Shown: positions 26,470-35,677, counted from the first letter of the stretch. The stretch is DNA of 64,000 nt from Candidatus Hydrogenedens sp. (GCA_016125095.1 WGMK01000007.1:1-64000), one strand, 5' to 3'. Made by a program: numbers and translations. Notes: generated from the sequence alone by a model not told the origin.

Positions 26470-26676
26470 CGTTACGAACGACCGGTTTTTCCGCCGCCTT
26501 GGCGGTCTTAGATGCGGGTGATCCTTTAAGAGCTGTGAACGGGAGTCCAACATCTGTGCGGTCTACGGCAGGCCCCCTCGACTAGGGGAAGTCGGATGGC
26601 CGTCATGCGGACACCCACCTGGTGAGAACAAGGTTCACGTGCGTCTCTTTACATACTGGCAGGGCGGCGGATTTTT
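26470..26676 (+). ncRNA. ssrS: Probable 6S RNA (SsrS-type)
   Basis: A structured, gene-free stretch of about 185-205 nt. CCGCCGCCTTG (26491-26501) pairs over 11 bp (one G-U) with CAGGGCGGCGG (26660-26670), which is followed at once by ATTTTT. Inside are an apical hairpin with CCCCT/AGGGG arms (near 26573-26587) and a 3' hairpin in GACACCCACCTGGTGAGAAC followed by AAGGTTCACG. The last segment closely resembles the 3' half of 6S RNAs (E. coli has GACACA-TTCACCTTGAACC-like sequence at the same place). Size, long rod with closing stem, and terminal U-run fit 6S RNA, which binds RNA polymerase holoenzyme. Based on my reading of the fold, not on a covariance search. The 192 nt between the SPASM-like gene and this RNA (26299-26490) show nothing else apart from the -10 box. 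Confidence 0.6.
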
Positions 26677-26695
26677 CACGGCCTCAAGTTATCTC

Positions 26696-26724
26696 TTGAC
26701 ATGATGTCGATACCTGCGTAAACT
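26696..26724 (+). promoter_or_regulatory. Consensus sigma-70 promoter for the pil operon
   Basis: TTGACA (26696-26701), a 17-nt spacer and TAAACT (26719-26724). Initiation near 26731 would give a leader of about 220 nt before pilM (26951). A second TTGACA at 26850-26855 has no good -10 partner. The leader contains a 69-codon frame that I do not consider coding. Confidence 0.65.
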
Positions 26725-26950
26725 AACGTAAGGTCGTGGCCCCATCGGTTACGGCGGCGTGGGAGGCGGTGGTGGTATTTATTCGTTGCGGGAAGGGTAT
26801 ATGCGTGGCTCAATGGGCTTTGCGGATGCCGGGAGCGGGGAATAAAGTGTTGACAGATAATCAGATTTTTGATAGCCTTGCTGACACAAGGAGCGGTTGC
26901 GTACGGGTGATGGGCTTGTACAGCAGCCGCAGAGTGGGAGTGTAGATCCC

Positions 26951-28168
26951 GTGCAGTTTACGAAACCCAAACGGGCTATAGGCCTGGACATCGGCACGCA
27001 CTCGGTAAAAGCCGTGCAAATGTCAAGATCCGGCGGGCGGCTATTCGTTGATGAAGTTGGATACGCCGTTGTAAACCGCGACTTGATAAATGCCGACCCC
27101 GTGATGGCGCACGCGAATGCAGTCAGCGAAGCGCTCGCGGGGTTGTCTGTTACAAAGAGTGCGATTATCGCAGATCTCCCGGGGCAGACGGTGGTTATCC
27201 GTTATCCCCGCATCTCCCAATCGGCACAATTGGACCTTGAATCCGCGGTTGAGCGGGAAGCAGGCCAGTCGATTCCTTACGATCTTGCCGAAGTCTATTT
27301 GGACTGGACGCTGCTGGAGGAGTTGAAGGAGGGGGATACCAACCAGCTCAAGATACTGCTGGTGGCAGCCAAACACGAAGTGATCGATTCCCGCGTGCAG
27401 ATCATGAATGCCGCGGAAGTGCAGTTTTCAGTGCTGGGGGTAGATTCGCTGGCCCTTGCCGACGCGGCCGAGGCATGCGATTTACTCCGTTCCGGCGAGA
27501 CCGTCGCCATGCTGAACGTGGGGTTGACCTCGGCCAGCATTCACTTCATCAAGAACGGCGTATCGAATTTCATTCGCGACGTGGCCTGGGGCGCGCGTGA
27601 ATTGGTTCAGGCAATTGCGAAGGAGCGCCGTATCGATTACGAGGCGGCGCAAAAAGTACTGCAGGATCTCGTGAGCGAGCCGATGGGCGGCGCCAAGCCC
27701 GCGCCGGTGCCGGAACCGGAACCGGTGAAGAAGCCTGTCAGCGACGTTAGTTTTGACGACGATCCCTTTGGTGAAGCGGGCGGTGGTTCGCTACTTGATC
27801 CGCTTGACGACGAGGATATGGGGGCGAAGCCGGGTGCGGCCAAACCGGCAGAGACCGATCTCTCGTCGGTTCTGAGCGGCTCCCTATCCCGCATGGTTTC
27901 AGAGATCCGGCGTTCGTTCGATTACTACGAGCACCAGCTTTACGAAAACCCTGTCGACAGGGTGATACTTACGGGCGGCGTGGCGAGGCTCTCGCTAATC
28001 GCAGATGCGATCCGCGAGGAGTTGGGTGTCGAGAACGTCGAGGTGGCAGACCCCGCGCGCAGTGGCCTGCGCTTGGGGGATAACGCCGCGGTGCGGCACC
28101 TGCTGGATTCGCCGTCGCAGTTCATGGTCGCGGTTGGCCTGGCGGCGCGAGGGATGGCCGAACTATGA
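26951..28168 (+). CDS. pilM: Type IV pilus assembly protein PilM
   Basis: 405 residues from GTG at 26951 (GGGAG 10 nt upstream). Actin-like ATPase features are clear: IGLDIGTHSVKAVQ (phosphate 1), MLNVGLTSASIHF (phosphate 2), and ILTGGVARL near the C-terminus. PilM is the cytoplasmic ring partner of PilN in the pilus alignment complex. A Pro/Asp/Gly-rich insertion at about 246-302 (KPAPVPEPEPVKKP, DDDPFGEAGGG) interrupts the fold; compact PilM proteins lack it. It overlaps pilN by 4 nt. Confidence 0.9.
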   Translation: MQFTKPKRAIGLDIGTHSVKAVQMSRSGGRLFVDEVGYAVVNRDLINADPVMAHANAVSEALAGLSVTKSAIIADLPGQTVVIRYPRISQSAQLDLESAVEREAGQSIPYDLAEVYLDWTLLEELKEGDTNQLKILLVAAKHEVIDSRVQIMNAAEVQFSVLGVDSLALADAAEACDLLRSGETVAMLNVGLTSASIHFIKNGVSNFIRDVAWGARELVQAIAKERRIDYEAAQKVLQDLVSEPMGGAKPAPVPEPEPVKKPVSDVSFDDDPFGEAGGGSLLDPLDDEDMGAKPGAAKPAETDLSSVLSGSLSRMVSEIRRSFDYYEHQLYENPVDRVILTGGVARLSLIADAIREELGVENVEVADPARSGLRLGDNAAVRHLLDSPSQFMVAVGLAARGMAEL

Positions 28169-28848
28169 TAATGATCAACCTGCTGCCGGAAGAACTTCGG
28201 CCGATCAAGCGCACGCCGGTCCCCTATATGGTGGCAGTGGCATTGGCGCTCGGCCTGCTTGCCGGCGTTGGCTTCATGATTCTCTCCAGCATGCAGGTCA
28301 CCAGCGGCCTGCGTGCCGATATCGCCAAGAACGACCAGCTCCTGAAGGGGCTTCAGCACATTGTCGATGAATACAACGAGCTGGGCGAGAAGAAAGTCGC
28401 GCTGAAGGACAAGGTCGAAACCATCGAAGAGATTCTTCGCGACCGAAAGATCTGGTCCGAACATCTGGATCGCCTCTCGCACCTTACCCCGGACAACTTC
28501 TGGTATTCCCGTATCCGCGAGACGACGCAGACCTTCCGGGAAAACCGCCCGAAGATCGACCCGAAGACCAACAAGCCTGTTATGAACGAGAAGGGCGAGC
28601 TGGAAACGGTCCAGGAGCGTGTTGTACGGCCCGTGCTTGAGTTGCAGGGCTACGTGACCAACGACGCCGAGGGTCGCGCGAACGTTTACGAACTCATGGA
28701 CAACACGACGAATGATCCGGAGTTCAGCAAGCACTTCGAGTTGTTCCGGCCACGCATCGAGGACACGCAATACCAGGACTTCAACGTCCGTGGGTTCACG
28801 CTGGAATACACGATCGAAGCCGGCATCGATAACGAGGAAGAGAAATGA
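28165..28848 (+). CDS. pilN: Type IV pilus assembly protein PilN
   Basis: 227 residues. It starts MIMINLLPEELRPI, the short cytoplasmic INLLP motif that binds PilM, followed by one membrane helix (about 20-42) and a periplasmic coiled region with a ferredoxin-like fold. The extracellular part is longer than in Pseudomonas PilN and has a hydrophilic insert around 115-150 (RPKIDPKTNKPVMNEKGE). Both ends overlap neighbours by 4 nt. Confidence 0.88.
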   Translation: MIMINLLPEELRPIKRTPVPYMVAVALALGLLAGVGFMILSSMQVTSGLRADIAKNDQLLKGLQHIVDEYNELGEKKVALKDKVETIEEILRDRKIWSEHLDRLSHLTPDNFWYSRIRETTQTFRENRPKIDPKTNKPVMNEKGELETVQERVVRPVLELQGYVTNDAEGRANVYELMDNTTNDPEFSKHFELFRPRIEDTQYQDFNVRGFTLEYTIEAGIDNEEEK

Positions 28849-29441
28849 TTGAGTTTCTCAAAGGACGCGTAACCCCGCAAGACTGGCTCATTGTTTCGGG
28901 TATCGTCTTCGTGGCCATCCTGATCTGCGTCGGCGGCTACTTCTTGTTGTACATGCCGGAGCAAGAAAAGCATGTTGCGCTTCAGGAAGACCTGACCAAG
29001 GTAGAGGCGGACCTGAAGAAGGCGCGCAGCTACGAAGCCGACATCGAAAATCTCCGTAAGGAAGCACAGATGTGGGAGGAACTCGTGACGAGTTTCGAGC
29101 GCCGCCTTCCGGATGAGCGCGAGATACCACAGTTGATGCGCAAGTTCGAACTACTCGGCGACGAGATTGGCCTGCGCGTCCAGTTGGCCCAGCTGCCGAC
29201 GACAACAGACACGCGCAAGGAAACCATCCCCTACGCGGTGACCGCCTATGGCGACTTCCACCAAATTGTTACCTTCATCAATCTGCTGGAACGGCACAAC
29301 CGCTACCTGAAGATTTCCGAGCTCGATATCGACGAGCAGGAAGCTGGCGTGTCCGAAGCCAAGTTTACCCTCAGCACGTTCCGCTTCCTGAAGAAGACGC
29401 CTGCTGAAACGGCTGCCTCGGCCGCGAAAGGAGCTGCGTGA
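28845..29441 (+). CDS. pilO: Type IV pilus assembly protein PilO
   Basis: 198 residues. One membrane helix at about 16-37 (LIVSGIVFVAILICVGGYFL), a coiled coil (about 40-85), then the PilO-type ferredoxin-like domain (LPDEREIPQLMRKFELLGDEIGL, YGDFHQIVTFINLLERHNRYL). PilO pairs with PilN in the inner membrane and links to PilP. Position and size agree with the operon. Confidence 0.9.
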   Translation: MIEFLKGRVTPQDWLIVSGIVFVAILICVGGYFLLYMPEQEKHVALQEDLTKVEADLKKARSYEADIENLRKEAQMWEELVTSFERRLPDEREIPQLMRKFELLGDEIGLRVQLAQLPTTTDTRKETIPYAVTAYGDFHQIVTFINLLERHNRYLKISELDIDEQEAGVSEAKFTLSTFRFLKKTPAETAASAAKGAA

Positions 29442-29947
29442 TGAATGACATTAATCCGCGGCAGATGGCGATACTTGGCATCCTGGTTGTCGGGTTGGTC
29501 GGGGTCTTTGTCTATCAGTTCGGCGGCATGATGGGTGGTTCGAGCAGCAGCAAGAAGACCAAGACGGCCGCAGTAGACACCCAGCCAAGATTTGTCGATG
29601 TTGATATCGACGTTAGCGACCTGCTTCAGAAAGTGCAGGGCGTGAACTTCGACTACCAGCAACAGCGCACGGACCGCGACCCGATGCGACCGCTGATCGG
29701 CCGTGGCAGCGCGACCCCAAATCAGGGTCCTGCGCCGGTGGTCTCGGCGGGCGGCGTGCAGCGCAAGAGCATCACCGGCATCGTGTGGGACGCCTACGCC
29801 CCGCGGGCGGTAGTGGATGACGAAGTGGTGGGTATCGGGCACCGTTATCCTGATGGCGTAGAAGTTTATGATATCGAGGAAAAACGCGTAACCTTCAAGG
29901 TGGGCGATTCGCTGATCCGCGTTGAAATGAAGGAACCAGGACAATGA
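29438..29947 (+). CDS. PilP-like pilus assembly protein
   Basis: 169 residues. A membrane helix near 8-28 precedes a Ser/Lys linker and a disordered region with DRDPMRPLIGR, which matches the R-DPF/DPM segment of PilP that contacts PilN/PilO. The C-terminal beta domain is KSITGIVWDAYAPRAVVDDEVVGIGHR and VTFKVGDSLIRVEM, as in PilP/GspC HR-type folds. Classic PilP is a lipoprotein; this has a membrane anchor without a lipobox Cys. Confidence 0.78.
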   Translation: MMNDINPRQMAILGILVVGLVGVFVYQFGGMMGGSSSSKKTKTAAVDTQPRFVDVDIDVSDLLQKVQGVNFDYQQQRTDRDPMRPLIGRGSATPNQGPAPVVSAGGVQRKSITGIVWDAYAPRAVVDDEVVGIGHRYPDGVEVYDIEEKRVTFKVGDSLIRVEMKEPGQ

Positions 29948-32196
29948 AGACGATCATCCGTCGGAACTGGAAACCCGTCGCACTGGCAGTTTTTGCTGGC
30001 GCCGTATGCGCTGCGCTGCTTGTGCACGACGTGACCGCAGAGGATCGCTCCGCCTCCGTCTCGTCCATTGAGCAGGACCTGCTGTCGCTGCAGGGCGCCG
30101 AGCACGCGGCCTATGCACCGGCAGCGAAGGTGATGACTGACTTGGCGGTGATGAATCCGCAGCAGAATCCCGCGAGCTTCGCGCTGGAGGTTCTCCGACG
30201 AGCGAACAGCCTGCAGCACGAAGCCACAGCGGAGCCGACCACGGAAGAAGTGGCGCAGCTGATGTCGGATTTGCGGGAAGTGTCGTCGCCGGATTTCCAA
30301 CTGTGGGACACGCGCTACGAAGACGCCCAAGTGACGGACGAGCCCGCGGCCGAGCCCGTGGAAGAATCAACCGAAGGCAGCAGTGAAGTCGCAGCCGACG
30401 AAGCCCCGGCAGAGGAACCTGCCGCGGAAGAGGCTCCGGTGGAAATGGCTCCGGAAGAGGCCCAGGATGTCGCACCGCCCGCACCGCGCGAAGAGCCGGT
30501 CGTGGTTTCGCAGGACGCGATTCTCGACGCGAACTCGGCGTTGAGCAGCGCCCGGGAAGAGCTTGAAGATCAGGGCATGATGCTCGGGGGCGACGTGAGC
30601 CCGACCGTGACCCCGCTCGCGCCCGAAACCCTGCCGCACCAGGAAAAGCCCTATTCGGGCGACCCGCTTCGCCGACCGGTGAACCTGGTCTTCCGTGATG
30701 CCGAGCTTGCCAACATTGTTGCGCTGCTCGCGAGCATGGCCGACATCAACGTCATCGCTGGAACGGATATCAAGGGACTGACCGTAACCACCGACCTGCG
30801 CGGCGTTCCGCTCATGCAGGCGATGGAAACCGCTCTGCGCCTCAACGATCTCGGTATTGTCGAGGAAGAAGGCATCTACTATATCGTGCCCTATACCGAA
30901 GCCGTATCGCGCCAGCGCGTGACCGAGATGATCAAGCTCAACAACGCCGAAGCCGACAAGCTGAAGACGGTGCTGACGGATCTCATCAACGGCACCTCGG
31001 ACCAAAGTCAGATCAACGTCTCCGCAAACAAGGAAGCGAACATACTTCTGATCTCCGGCCCGGAAAAGCGCATTGGCGATCTGGCCTCGGTCGCTCGCCA
31101 GCTGGACATTTCGGAGCCCGTGCTGCCGACGGTTACGGAGGCCATCAAGCTGAACTACAGCGTGCCTACCGATATCATGACCACCATCGAAAAGATGGTC
31201 ACGCCTGATATCGGCAAGGTCGCATCGGACGAGCGCTCGCGTAGCATCATCGTGACCGACCAGCCCGTTGTGGTCGAGCAGATTCGGGAGTTGGTCAGCT
31301 CGCTCGACGAGCCAGTAAAAGAGGTGATGATCGACACCATGGTGGTCGATGTTACCCTGACCGACGACGCGGACACCGGTGTCGACTGGCTGATCAACGC
31401 CGTACGCAGCCAGAGCCGCCGCGACGCGGCCCTGGGCACCGGCATCGCTACCGGTAATCTGCAGGAACTGGGCCTTGGGCCGTCATTCGCGACCGACGCC
31501 GGCAGCCTGCTGAACTTCGCAGTGCTGAGCAGCCGCCTCGATTGGCGCGGCGTGATTCAGGCGGAGATACGCAGCCTGAACGGCAAGTTCGTATCGAACC
31601 CGGTGGTCTTCACCGTCGAAAACAAGCCGGCCACGATCGAAATCGTGTCGGAAATTCCCTACCGCGAACTGACCGAGACCAGCAACGGCGGTTCGCAGAC
31701 CAGCACCTCGTTCAAAAACGTGGGTACGCGACTCGAAGTGACGCCCCGCGTGACGCATGACAACCACATCATTGCGGAAATCATGGCGAACGAAAGTTCG
31801 ACTAGCGGCGAATTTCAGGGCATTCCGATTGAAAACCGCCGTACCATCGATACGACGATGCACATGCTCGACGGCGAAACCATCTTCATGGGCGGCCTGC
31901 GCAAGCGTACGGATAACACGAACGTGCGCAAGGTGCCGCTGCTGGGCGATGTGCCTGTCGTGAACCTGCTCTTCCGCTCCACCAGCCAGTCGGAGACTTC
32001 GACGGAGTTGCTGGTGTTCATGACCTGCAAGGTGGTGGACAAGGATAACCGCATGCTGACCGACAAGCAGCGCGTGGTACTGGACGACGTGCAGACCATG
32101 GACATGAAGGTCGATGCGGGCAAGGATATCTGGCGTACCTCGGTACACCCGAAGGAAATGCACGACCCGATGTACAAGTTCCGCCGCAGCGAGTAA
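29944..32196 (+). CDS. pilQ: Type IV pilus secretin PilQ
   Basis: 750 residues. Signal peptide 1-33, an acidic Ala/Pro/Glu-rich segment (about 125-190), then an STN-like N0 domain (244-320, VNLVFRDAELANIVALLASM), two N-domains (326-460) and the secretin core (about 470-700) with VEITPRV-like VTPRVTHDN, TMHMLDGETIFMGGLRKR, VPLLGDVPVVNLLFRS and ELLVFMT. It forms the outer-membrane pore for the pilus fibre. No AMIN domains are evident. Last gene of the operon, followed by a strong terminator. Confidence 0.93.
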   Translation: MKTIIRRNWKPVALAVFAGAVCAALLVHDVTAEDRSASVSSIEQDLLSLQGAEHAAYAPAAKVMTDLAVMNPQQNPASFALEVLRRANSLQHEATAEPTTEEVAQLMSDLREVSSPDFQLWDTRYEDAQVTDEPAAEPVEESTEGSSEVAADEAPAEEPAAEEAPVEMAPEEAQDVAPPAPREEPVVVSQDAILDANSALSSAREELEDQGMMLGGDVSPTVTPLAPETLPHQEKPYSGDPLRRPVNLVFRDAELANIVALLASMADINVIAGTDIKGLTVTTDLRGVPLMQAMETALRLNDLGIVEEEGIYYIVPYTEAVSRQRVTEMIKLNNAEADKLKTVLTDLINGTSDQSQINVSANKEANILLISGPEKRIGDLASVARQLDISEPVLPTVTEAIKLNYSVPTDIMTTIEKMVTPDIGKVASDERSRSIIVTDQPVVVEQIRELVSSLDEPVKEVMIDTMVVDVTLTDDADTGVDWLINAVRSQSRRDAALGTGIATGNLQELGLGPSFATDAGSLLNFAVLSSRLDWRGVIQAEIRSLNGKFVSNPVVFTVENKPATIEIVSEIPYRELTETSNGGSQTSTSFKNVGTRLEVTPRVTHDNHIIAEIMANESSTSGEFQGIPIENRRTIDTTMHMLDGETIFMGGLRKRTDNTNVRKVPLLGDVPVVNLLFRSTSQSETSTELLVFMTCKVVDKDNRMLTDKQRVVLDDVQTMDMKVDAGKDIWRTSVHPKEMHDPMYKFRRSE

Positions 32197-32218
32197 CGCT
32201 GCTTCATACCACCATTAC

Positions 32219-32244
32219 GAGGCCGGTCCCGCAGGACCGGCCTC
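32219..32244 (+). terminator. Strong hairpin terminator after pilQ
   Basis: GAGGCCGGTCC (32219-32229) pairs perfectly over 11 bp with GGACCGGCCTC (32234-32244) around a CGCA loop, and TTCGT follows. It sits between the convergent pilQ and MEST-like genes (7 nt before the latter's stop) and may serve both directions. Confidence 0.75.
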
Positions 32245-32251
32245 TTCGTAT

Positions 32252-33124
32252 TCAGTTCCCCTCGAGCGATTCGCGGAAAGCGAGATAGGTAGCCAGCGTC
32301 TCTTCCGGCCCTTCCATTTGCGGGTAGTGGCCCAGTCCCTCGAGCAACACGCACTGCTGGTCCGGACCGAGCGACAGGAAGGCCTCGGCCATGTCGCGCC
32401 CGGACACCGGGTCTTCCGGGCCATTGATGAAAATGAGCGGCACGGGCGGCGACGCCAGCACAGACACCCAGCGATCGTAGTGGCGCTTGCGTTCCCGCAG
32501 ATAACGGATAATCTTGTAGAGCACGCGCTGCCCGCGGTTGAAAGCGATGCCGCTCCAGTAGGCGTCGAGCTCTTCGGCGGTGGGTTGCGTATTTGGCCCA
32601 AAGATAGGCGGAAAGCTCTTGTTGAACGTACGCTGGCTCATGAGCGGCCCGACAAAGCGGCCTAGCGGGGAATTGAGCAGCTTCTGCATGAACCGCGCGT
32701 GGTGTACGCCATAGATGATGCCGCCATTCAGCATGGCGACACTCAGCAGCGACACGCGCTCGTTGCCATCCTGCTGGCGCGCCATCCATTCCTGGGCCAC
32801 TGTATCGCCGTAGTCGTGCGAAAGCACATGCGTCTGGGTAATCCCGAGCTTGTCGAGCAGAACTTCGTGCAAGTCGGTCTGGTCGAACAGGCTGTAGGGG
32901 TGGTTTACCGGCTTGTCCGAGAAGCCGAAGCCGATCATGTCGAAAGCGATACAGCGGTATCGTTCCGTCAATGCGGGCCAGATCTTGTTCCAATCCCAAC
33001 TCGACGTGGGAAAGCCGTGTATCAGCACCAGGGGTTGCCCGCTGCCTTCTTCTAGGTAGAAGATGCGCTGGCCGCGGTAGGTGAGGTAGTTGCCGCGTTC
33101 CTTCCAGTGGCTGAGGCTGTACAT
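32252..33124 (-). CDS. Alpha/beta hydrolase resembling the MEST/PEG1 family
   Basis: 290 residues. The oxyanion motif HGFPTSSWDWNKIW (36-49), an Asp nucleophile in SHDYGDTVAQE (D104), acid region INGPEDPVSG and the His in GHYPQMEGPE complete a triad. The combination HDYGD, LNGGI, FGPNTQPT and RWVSVLAS matches vertebrate MEST (mesoderm-specific transcript) and its bacterial homologues, a group related to haloalkane dehalogenases and epoxide hydrolases. The substrate is unknown. ATG at 33124 is preferred; a TTG at 33136 is possible. It is divergent from the esterase gene. Confidence 0.75.
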   Translation of the reverse strand: MYSLSHWKERGNYLTYRGQRIFYLEEGSGQPLVLIHGFPTSSWDWNKIWPALTERYRCIAFDMIGFGFSDKPVNHPYSLFDQTDLHEVLLDKLGITQTHVLSHDYGDTVAQEWMARQQDGNERVSLLSVAMLNGGIIYGVHHARFMQKLLNSPLGRFVGPLMSQRTFNKSFPPIFGPNTQPTAEELDAYWSGIAFNRGQRVLYKIIRYLRERKRHYDRWVSVLASPPVPLIFINGPEDPVSGRDMAEAFLSLGPDQQCVLLEGLGHYPQMEGPEETLATYLAFRESLEGN

Positions 33125-33197
33125 TCCGTGGTGCAACTCCGTTTGCTATACTGCAGAGCGTATCACATTGCGCGCTTCGCGCATCAGGAATCACGCC

Positions 33198-33908
33198 ATG
33201 TCCGACGCTCCCGGCAGGATATCCCTGCAATCGCCCTTCACCTGCTATTACGCATTCCGCGCCCCGCAAGGCGGGGGAGATGCGCCGCCGCTGGTGTTGG
33301 GACTGCACGGCTGGGGCATGAACTGTGAGTCCTTCCTGCGGCGCCTGGGGCCGCTGGCCGATGCCGGGTGCGCGGTGGCGGCCCTGCAGGCGCCGAATCA
33401 GTTCTATCTCGACATGGCCTCGAAAAAGGTCGGCTTTCATTGGCTCACGGTGTACGAGAAAGAACAGTCTATCCGGGACATCCAGACTTATATAGAGAAC
33501 GTGCTGGATGATTTGGCAGGGCGCCTCGCCTACGATCCGGCCCGGGTCTATGTGCTTGGCTTCAGCCAGGGGGTGTCCATCGCGTGGCGCTTTGCCGTTC
33601 GCACGGCGCGCCCGATTGCCGGGCTGGTGGCCTGTTGTGCCGATTTGCCGCCCGATGTGGCCGAGCGTCTGCCGGAGACTACGCCGTTTCCGGCGCTGTT
33701 GACCCACGCAGTTGACGACGCGGTCATCCCACGCGCTAAGCTAGACGAGGCCGTCGCCGTGTTGCAGGCGATCCATTGGCCGCATGATATGTTTACCTAC
33801 GAAGGGGGGCACGAAGTCGTGCCGGAAGCCGCCGCGAACATAGCCGCCTGGCTGCAGGCGCGCGCGGCCGGAACCCCTCCAGAAATTCAGGAGCATGGAC
33901 TCTCATGA
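33198..33908 (+). CDS. Phospholipase/carboxylesterase-type alpha/beta hydrolase
   Basis: 236 residues starting MSDAPGR. Nucleophile elbow GFSQGVS, acid in AVDDAVIP and His in EGGHEVVP form the triad; the oxyanion segment is GLHGWGMN. The size and motifs fit the YpfH/EstB-like group (PF02230). It overlaps pepA by 4 nt, so the two are likely co-expressed. Substrate not predictable. Confidence 0.8.
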   Translation: MSDAPGRISLQSPFTCYYAFRAPQGGGDAPPLVLGLHGWGMNCESFLRRLGPLADAGCAVAALQAPNQFYLDMASKKVGFHWLTVYEKEQSIRDIQTYIENVLDDLAGRLAYDPARVYVLGFSQGVSIAWRFAVRTARPIAGLVACCADLPPDVAERLPETTPFPALLTHAVDDAVIPRAKLDEAVAVLQAIHWPHDMFTYEGGHEVVPEAAANIAAWLQARAAGTPPEIQEHGLS

Positions 33909-35398
33909 ACATTAGCGTGACCCACGCCGCGAGCGTGAAATTTTCCGAATCGGGCGCATGCCTTATGGTACCCCTGTACCAGGGTGAGCTTCCCCTGAAC
34001 GCCACGCTGCTCGACCCGGCGCATGAACTGGTGCTCCAGGCCCAGGCCGACCGCGGCGTACTGACCGGCAAGGCCGGCCAGTGTGCTTATCTTCCCGTGA
34101 CCGAAGCGCCCTACAGCGGCGTACTGATTCTCGGGGCGGGCGAGCGCGCGAAGCTGACGCCGGAAGGCCTGCGCCGTGCCGCCGGCGCCGCAGCGAAGGC
34201 GCTCACCGAGAACCGCATCACTTCGCTGGTACTCGACGTATCGCATTTTCCCGAGCTTCCGGTCGATGCCTTGCTCGAGGGCATCATCCTCGGGCAGTAC
34301 GATTTCGACGCCTACCGGTCCAAGCGCGACGGCGCGCCCCCGCGACTGGCGGAATTCACGGTGGCCCTGGCCGAGGGAGCGGAAGTAAACGCCCCGCAGA
34401 AGGCCTGCGAGCTGGCCGCGCTGGCCTGCTTCAGCGCGAATGGCGCGCGGCACCTGGCCAATACGCCGCCGAATGAAATGACCCCGGCGGCGCTGGCCGA
34501 ATTCGCCGAGGGCATCGCGCGGGATTCGGGCTGCGAGTGCACTGTGCTGGAAGAGCGCCAGATGGAAACGCTGGGCATGAACGCGCTGCTGGCCGTGGGC
34601 CGCGGCAGCGCCCAGGACTCAAAACTCATTGTTTTGCGCCATCACGTCAGCAACGACCTCAAGACCATCGCCATCGTGGGCAAGGGCGTCACCTTCGACA
34701 CCGGCGGTATCAGCATCAAGCCCGCCGCCGACATGCACGAGATGAAGTACGACATGTGCGGTGCGGCGGCCGTGCTCTGCGCCATGATGACCATTGTGGA
34801 GTTGCGCCCCGCCATCAACGTGATTTGCGTGGTGCCGTCGGTCGAGAACATGCCCAGCGGCATGGCCGCGCGCCCGGGCGATATCCTGCGGGCCTACAAC
34901 GGCAAGACGATCGAGGTGCGCAATACTGACGCCGAGGGCCGTCTGATTCTCGCCGACGCCATGGCCTACACGGCGGACAAGTACAAGCCCGACGTGATGG
35001 TGGACCTCGCCACGCTGACGGGTGCGTGTGTGGTGGCGCTCGGCCACAACGCCGCCGGACTCTTCAGCAACAACGAGACCCTTTCGCAGGAACTCGCCGC
35101 CGCCGGCGAGGCCACCGGCGAGCGCGTGTGGTCCATGCCGCTTTGGGACGAACACGGCGAGATGCTCAAGTCGCCCCACGCCGATCTCAGCAACGTCGGC
35201 CCGCGCTGGGGCGGTGCCATCTCGGCCGCCTCGTTCCTCAGCAACTTCATCGGCGACACGCCGGCCTGGGCGCACCTGGACATCGCAGGAACCGCCTGGG
35301 GCGCCAGCCACCAGCCGCATCTCTCCGCCGACCACGCCTCCGGTTTCGGCGTGCGCCTGCTCGTGAAGTGGATTCTCGACCAGGCCGGGCAGGGGTGA
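33905..35398 (+). CDS. pepA: Leucyl aminopeptidase (M17 family)
   Basis: 497 residues, normal for M17. The catalytic C-terminal domain carries GKGVTFDTGGISIKPA, MKYDMCGAAAVL, the hallmark NTDAEGRLILAD and DLATLTGACVVALG, which contain the two-zinc ligands and catalytic Lys/Arg. The N-terminal domain (about 1-170) is the usual macro-like module. It cleaves N-terminal residues from peptides in the cytoplasm. Confidence 0.95.
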   Translation: MNISVTHAASVKFSESGACLMVPLYQGELPLNATLLDPAHELVLQAQADRGVLTGKAGQCAYLPVTEAPYSGVLILGAGERAKLTPEGLRRAAGAAAKALTENRITSLVLDVSHFPELPVDALLEGIILGQYDFDAYRSKRDGAPPRLAEFTVALAEGAEVNAPQKACELAALACFSANGARHLANTPPNEMTPAALAEFAEGIARDSGCECTVLEERQMETLGMNALLAVGRGSAQDSKLIVLRHHVSNDLKTIAIVGKGVTFDTGGISIKPAADMHEMKYDMCGAAAVLCAMMTIVELRPAINVICVVPSVENMPSGMAARPGDILRAYNGKTIEVRNTDAEGRLILADAMAYTADKYKPDVMVDLATLTGACVVALGHNAAGLFSNNETLSQELAAAGEATGERVWSMPLWDEHGEMLKSPHADLSNVGPRWGGAISAASFLSNFIGDTPAWAHLDIAGTAWGASHQPHLSADHASGFGVRLLVKWILDQAGQG

Positions 35399-35453
35399 GG
35401 AAAGACGAACGCTGGGCGGGTGCACGACGGTAGGCTGTGAGGCAAACCCCTTC

Positions 35454-35605
35454 GCGCCAAAGAGGTTGCCGCGCTTCGCTCGCAATGACGAAGTTGGAGG
35501 CGTTGGCTGCACCGGCAAAGATTTCGCTGTTTTGCCGTGTGGGCGCTCTAACTTCGTCATTGCGAGGAGCGAGTCTTCGAGCGATGTGGCAACCTCCTTG
35601 ATGCG
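35454..35605. repeat. Composite inverted repeat, copy 1
   Basis: Two oppositely oriented units: 35454-35495 (reads ATGACGAAGTT at its right end) and 35549-35605 (begins TAACTTCGTCATTGCGAGGA). They share AACTTCGTCATTGCGAG, a GCGA-rich middle and GGCAACCTC. The same pair occurs at 37841-37977 in the opposite relative arrangement. The motif is like the CATTGCGAG-type intergenic repeats seen in many bacteria. It lies in the 525-nt gene-free gap after pepA. Confidence 0.8.
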
Positions 35606-35677
35606 GCGGTGCTTGCCCGTCAGTTAGGGCATCAAGACGGAGACAATAGCGCACTTGTTTGCGCGACGCGGCTTGTC

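Noticed and set aside
26736..26945. 69-codon frame in the pilM leader
   Set aside because: Composition is unlike the neighbours, it has no ribosome binding site or family match, and it overlaps the promoter leader region.
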